Shown here: positions 62,095-64,000 of the stretch, in pieces
Layout of the letters: every line of letters starts with the position of its first letter
How positions within the stretch are numbered: position 1 is the first letter of the stretch
DNA from: Diphasiastrum complanatum
Taxonomy: Eukaryota; Streptophyta; Lycopodiopsida; Lycopodiales; Lycopodiaceae
Direction: 5' to 3'
DNA length: 64,000 nucleotides
Assembly (NCBI GenBank): GCA_029204225.1
Contig: CM055097.1
Coordinates: 5,251,125 to 5,315,124, forward strand
Made by a program: the position numbers and the translations under genes
The notes under the pieces: generated by a model
What the model saw: the letters and a program-made list of their open reading frames with translations, nothing else
Told to the model about the DNA's origin: nothing
Database searches by the model: none

Positions 62095-64000
62095 TGAACT
62101 TAGATTAGTGAAATGGCCATTTCAATCAGATTCGGTCACTGTCACACTAAAGTTAAGATATTTATCGGTTATAACAAACTCAAAAATTAACCGAAGAAAC
62201 TACAAATCTTGTTGTACATATGTACATGCTAATTTTCCATGTAATTTGATTGTTTAACATTTTGAGTTCTGAAGTTGAATTACTCCCAGATAGAGATTTA
62301 AAATAAAAAAAATTCTGTTAAATTTCAAAGTTGCTAAATTTTAAAATCGATTATTTTGTCTGATACGTTTCTATTCGATTCTGATTATTAGAAATGGATT
62401 GAGCAATGTTTATCCAAATACTCGTCAAAATTGAATTAAAACTATCTGACAATATAAAATGGCCAAACATAAAAGTAAAGTCTTGGTTGTCATGGAGTGA
62501 CTCCTTTGTGGAAAACACTTATTACTAACTTTTCATGGATTTAGATGTATTCATATATCATCTCTCTAACTAATTTTTATAGAAATTTGATAATTTTTTA
62601 AAAAAATAAGGAGAAGTGCTCTCATAAATTCTATCATAGGATCCATTGATTGTACAATTTTCATAAAGAAGCTAGATTATGTATGAAAATTTAGTTATCT
62701 AAAAGTATTTTCAGAAAAATCCAAAGTAGGACACAAAACTGAAACTTTTTTGATAAGAGAAATTTTCTAGAGATTGTATGGAATTGGAGGTGGTTTGAAA
62801 TTTGAAATTATTATTTATAAGTAGTATAGAGAAAGATCAAAAGCTTATAATTAACTAGTTTTATTAGGAATAGGAGTAAGTTTGATTATAAAATGTCTGC
62901 ATTGGATTAACCTAATCTTAGTTGGAATACTAAGTTCAGGGAGAAGTTGATTGAGTGAAAGAAATCAGATTGTAAGAAAGTTGGGCTAGAAAATATGTGA
63001 GAGTGAATATATTCTTTGTCTTAGAGATTTTTCCAATATAGAAATAGAAATTCTTTGATAGATGAATTAGAAGATTCTCGATGAAATATGTGAGTAACTA
63101 ATGTGGATTTTAAAAAAATCTGCCAAATAATGATGTGTGTTTATGTATTGGGTCATTGTGAGATTATTATCATATGTGCATAATTAATCTTGTATGGATC
63201 TCCTATGTATTTCTGGGAGTTTTTGTTGGGGCACTTAAACTAGTCGACGAATATAAACATATGACCAAATATTGTTTAGAACAAAATATTCCAAATTTGA
63301 CAAATCTTTTTATGCAGATTTATTTTCTAACTTGGAAATAATTTGGATAAGAATCTAGATGTGGTGTTGTACTAGTACAATTGACATCTGCTCTTGGACA
63401 TTTGAGATTTCTAAATCATTGGAGTTTAACTTGAGTAGTTTGGTTACTCTTGGATAAAATTAATTGGTTAGATGAGCAATTTGAAGATACTCACTAGAAA
63501 ATGTTTGTTTTTATTTTATATTGCTTGTAATACGCATGCTTTCTGAGTCATCAGGATTCATCAGTAAAAATTATGTGCATATGATATATGGTATTCTTGG
63601 TTACGAATCATAAGAATTTAAATATTTGATGGATCATAAATAAATACTTAATTACTAACAGAGGATTGCAAGAAAATATGATGATTCTTATGTATAATAA
63701 GTAATTCTCAATCTATTAAATGAGTCTAGAATTTAGATCAGTATGCTGAAAATCTAAATCTCTTTACTCCAGTAATTCAAAAACGTTTGTATCTCATAGA
63801 CATACTGATAATGTAAATTGTTTTTACTTGTGGTGGAGAGTTTGCTTAATTTAGTAGATGGTATTCTACTACATATTATAGTTTTTAAGTGCTTGTATGT
63901 GGTTTTCAAACTAGATCTTTGATGGGGGATTGACAAATCTATTAAGATTGGATGGTTACTATTTTCTTGCACAAGACGCTAGAAATAGGGACATTTAACT
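62095..64000 (+). repeat. Long AT-rich noncoding repeat, copy B
   Basis: Direct-orientation homologue of 52945-54250, running to the window edge. It carries an extra segment at about 62150-63080 not found in copy A. It lies downstream of a copia pol remnant, which ties this repeat to a copia family with a very long 3' noncoding region. Confidence 0.65.

Overview
This is nuclear DNA of a land plant with a large, retrotransposon-rich genome. The evidence is a plant-type DDX3/Ded1-like RNA helicase gene split by very long GT-AG introns, Ty1-copia and Ty3-gypsy elements primed from initiator tRNA-Met, hAT transposases of the DUF659 type, and many GA/CT/TA/CA microsatellites. Intron lengths of about 24 kb and 10 kb suggest a fern, lycophyte or gymnosperm rather than a compact angiosperm. 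I cannot name the species.

The only intact host gene I can support is the helicase, 5912-43367 on the + strand. Its six coding exons (5912-6772, 7089-7172, 8098-8340, 32448-32615, 32739-32852, 42723-43367) join in phase 0 throughout and give about 704 codons. The protein carries all the DEAD-box motifs, an N-terminal YVPPHLR motif and a Gly-rich RGG/GYGG tail. Pyrimidine-rich sequence upstream (about 5045-5300) looks like its promoter/leader. Coding sequence is only about 6% of the gene span.

Layout. 1-2583: minus-strand copia remnant (RT, gag, PBS, LTR). 2750-3230: plus-strand copia RT remnant. 5045-8340: helicase exons 1-3. 8341-32447 (intron 3): copia gag, gypsy protease and integrase relics, a chromovirus (LTRs at 15014 and 31396, chromodomain near 15900, RT at 28205-29180), a hAT/DUF659 pseudogene with its own introns (18766-27005), a solo LTR inside that pseudogene (19738-20134, TSD AAGGG), and a structurally complete copia (21053-26733, TSD GTACA). 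32448-32852: exons 4-5. 32853-42722 (intron 5): a plus-strand gypsy remnant and a second hAT/DUF659 pseudogene on the minus strand, broken by GC-rich repetitive DNA. 42723-43367: last exon. 44683-44760: a perfect 33-bp inverted repeat. 48430-64000: a graveyard of copia remnants in both orientations with long AT-rich noncoding repeats.

Nothing here forms an operon or a multi-gene system. The best points for follow-up are the helicase's tolerance of huge TE-filled introns, the perfect hairpin downstream of it, the two intron-resident hAT pseudogenes with nested insertions, and several unexplained repeat families (GGTTCGAACCGG modules, GTTCC-rich modules, CGTGCTT repeats, GGCGCC cluster).
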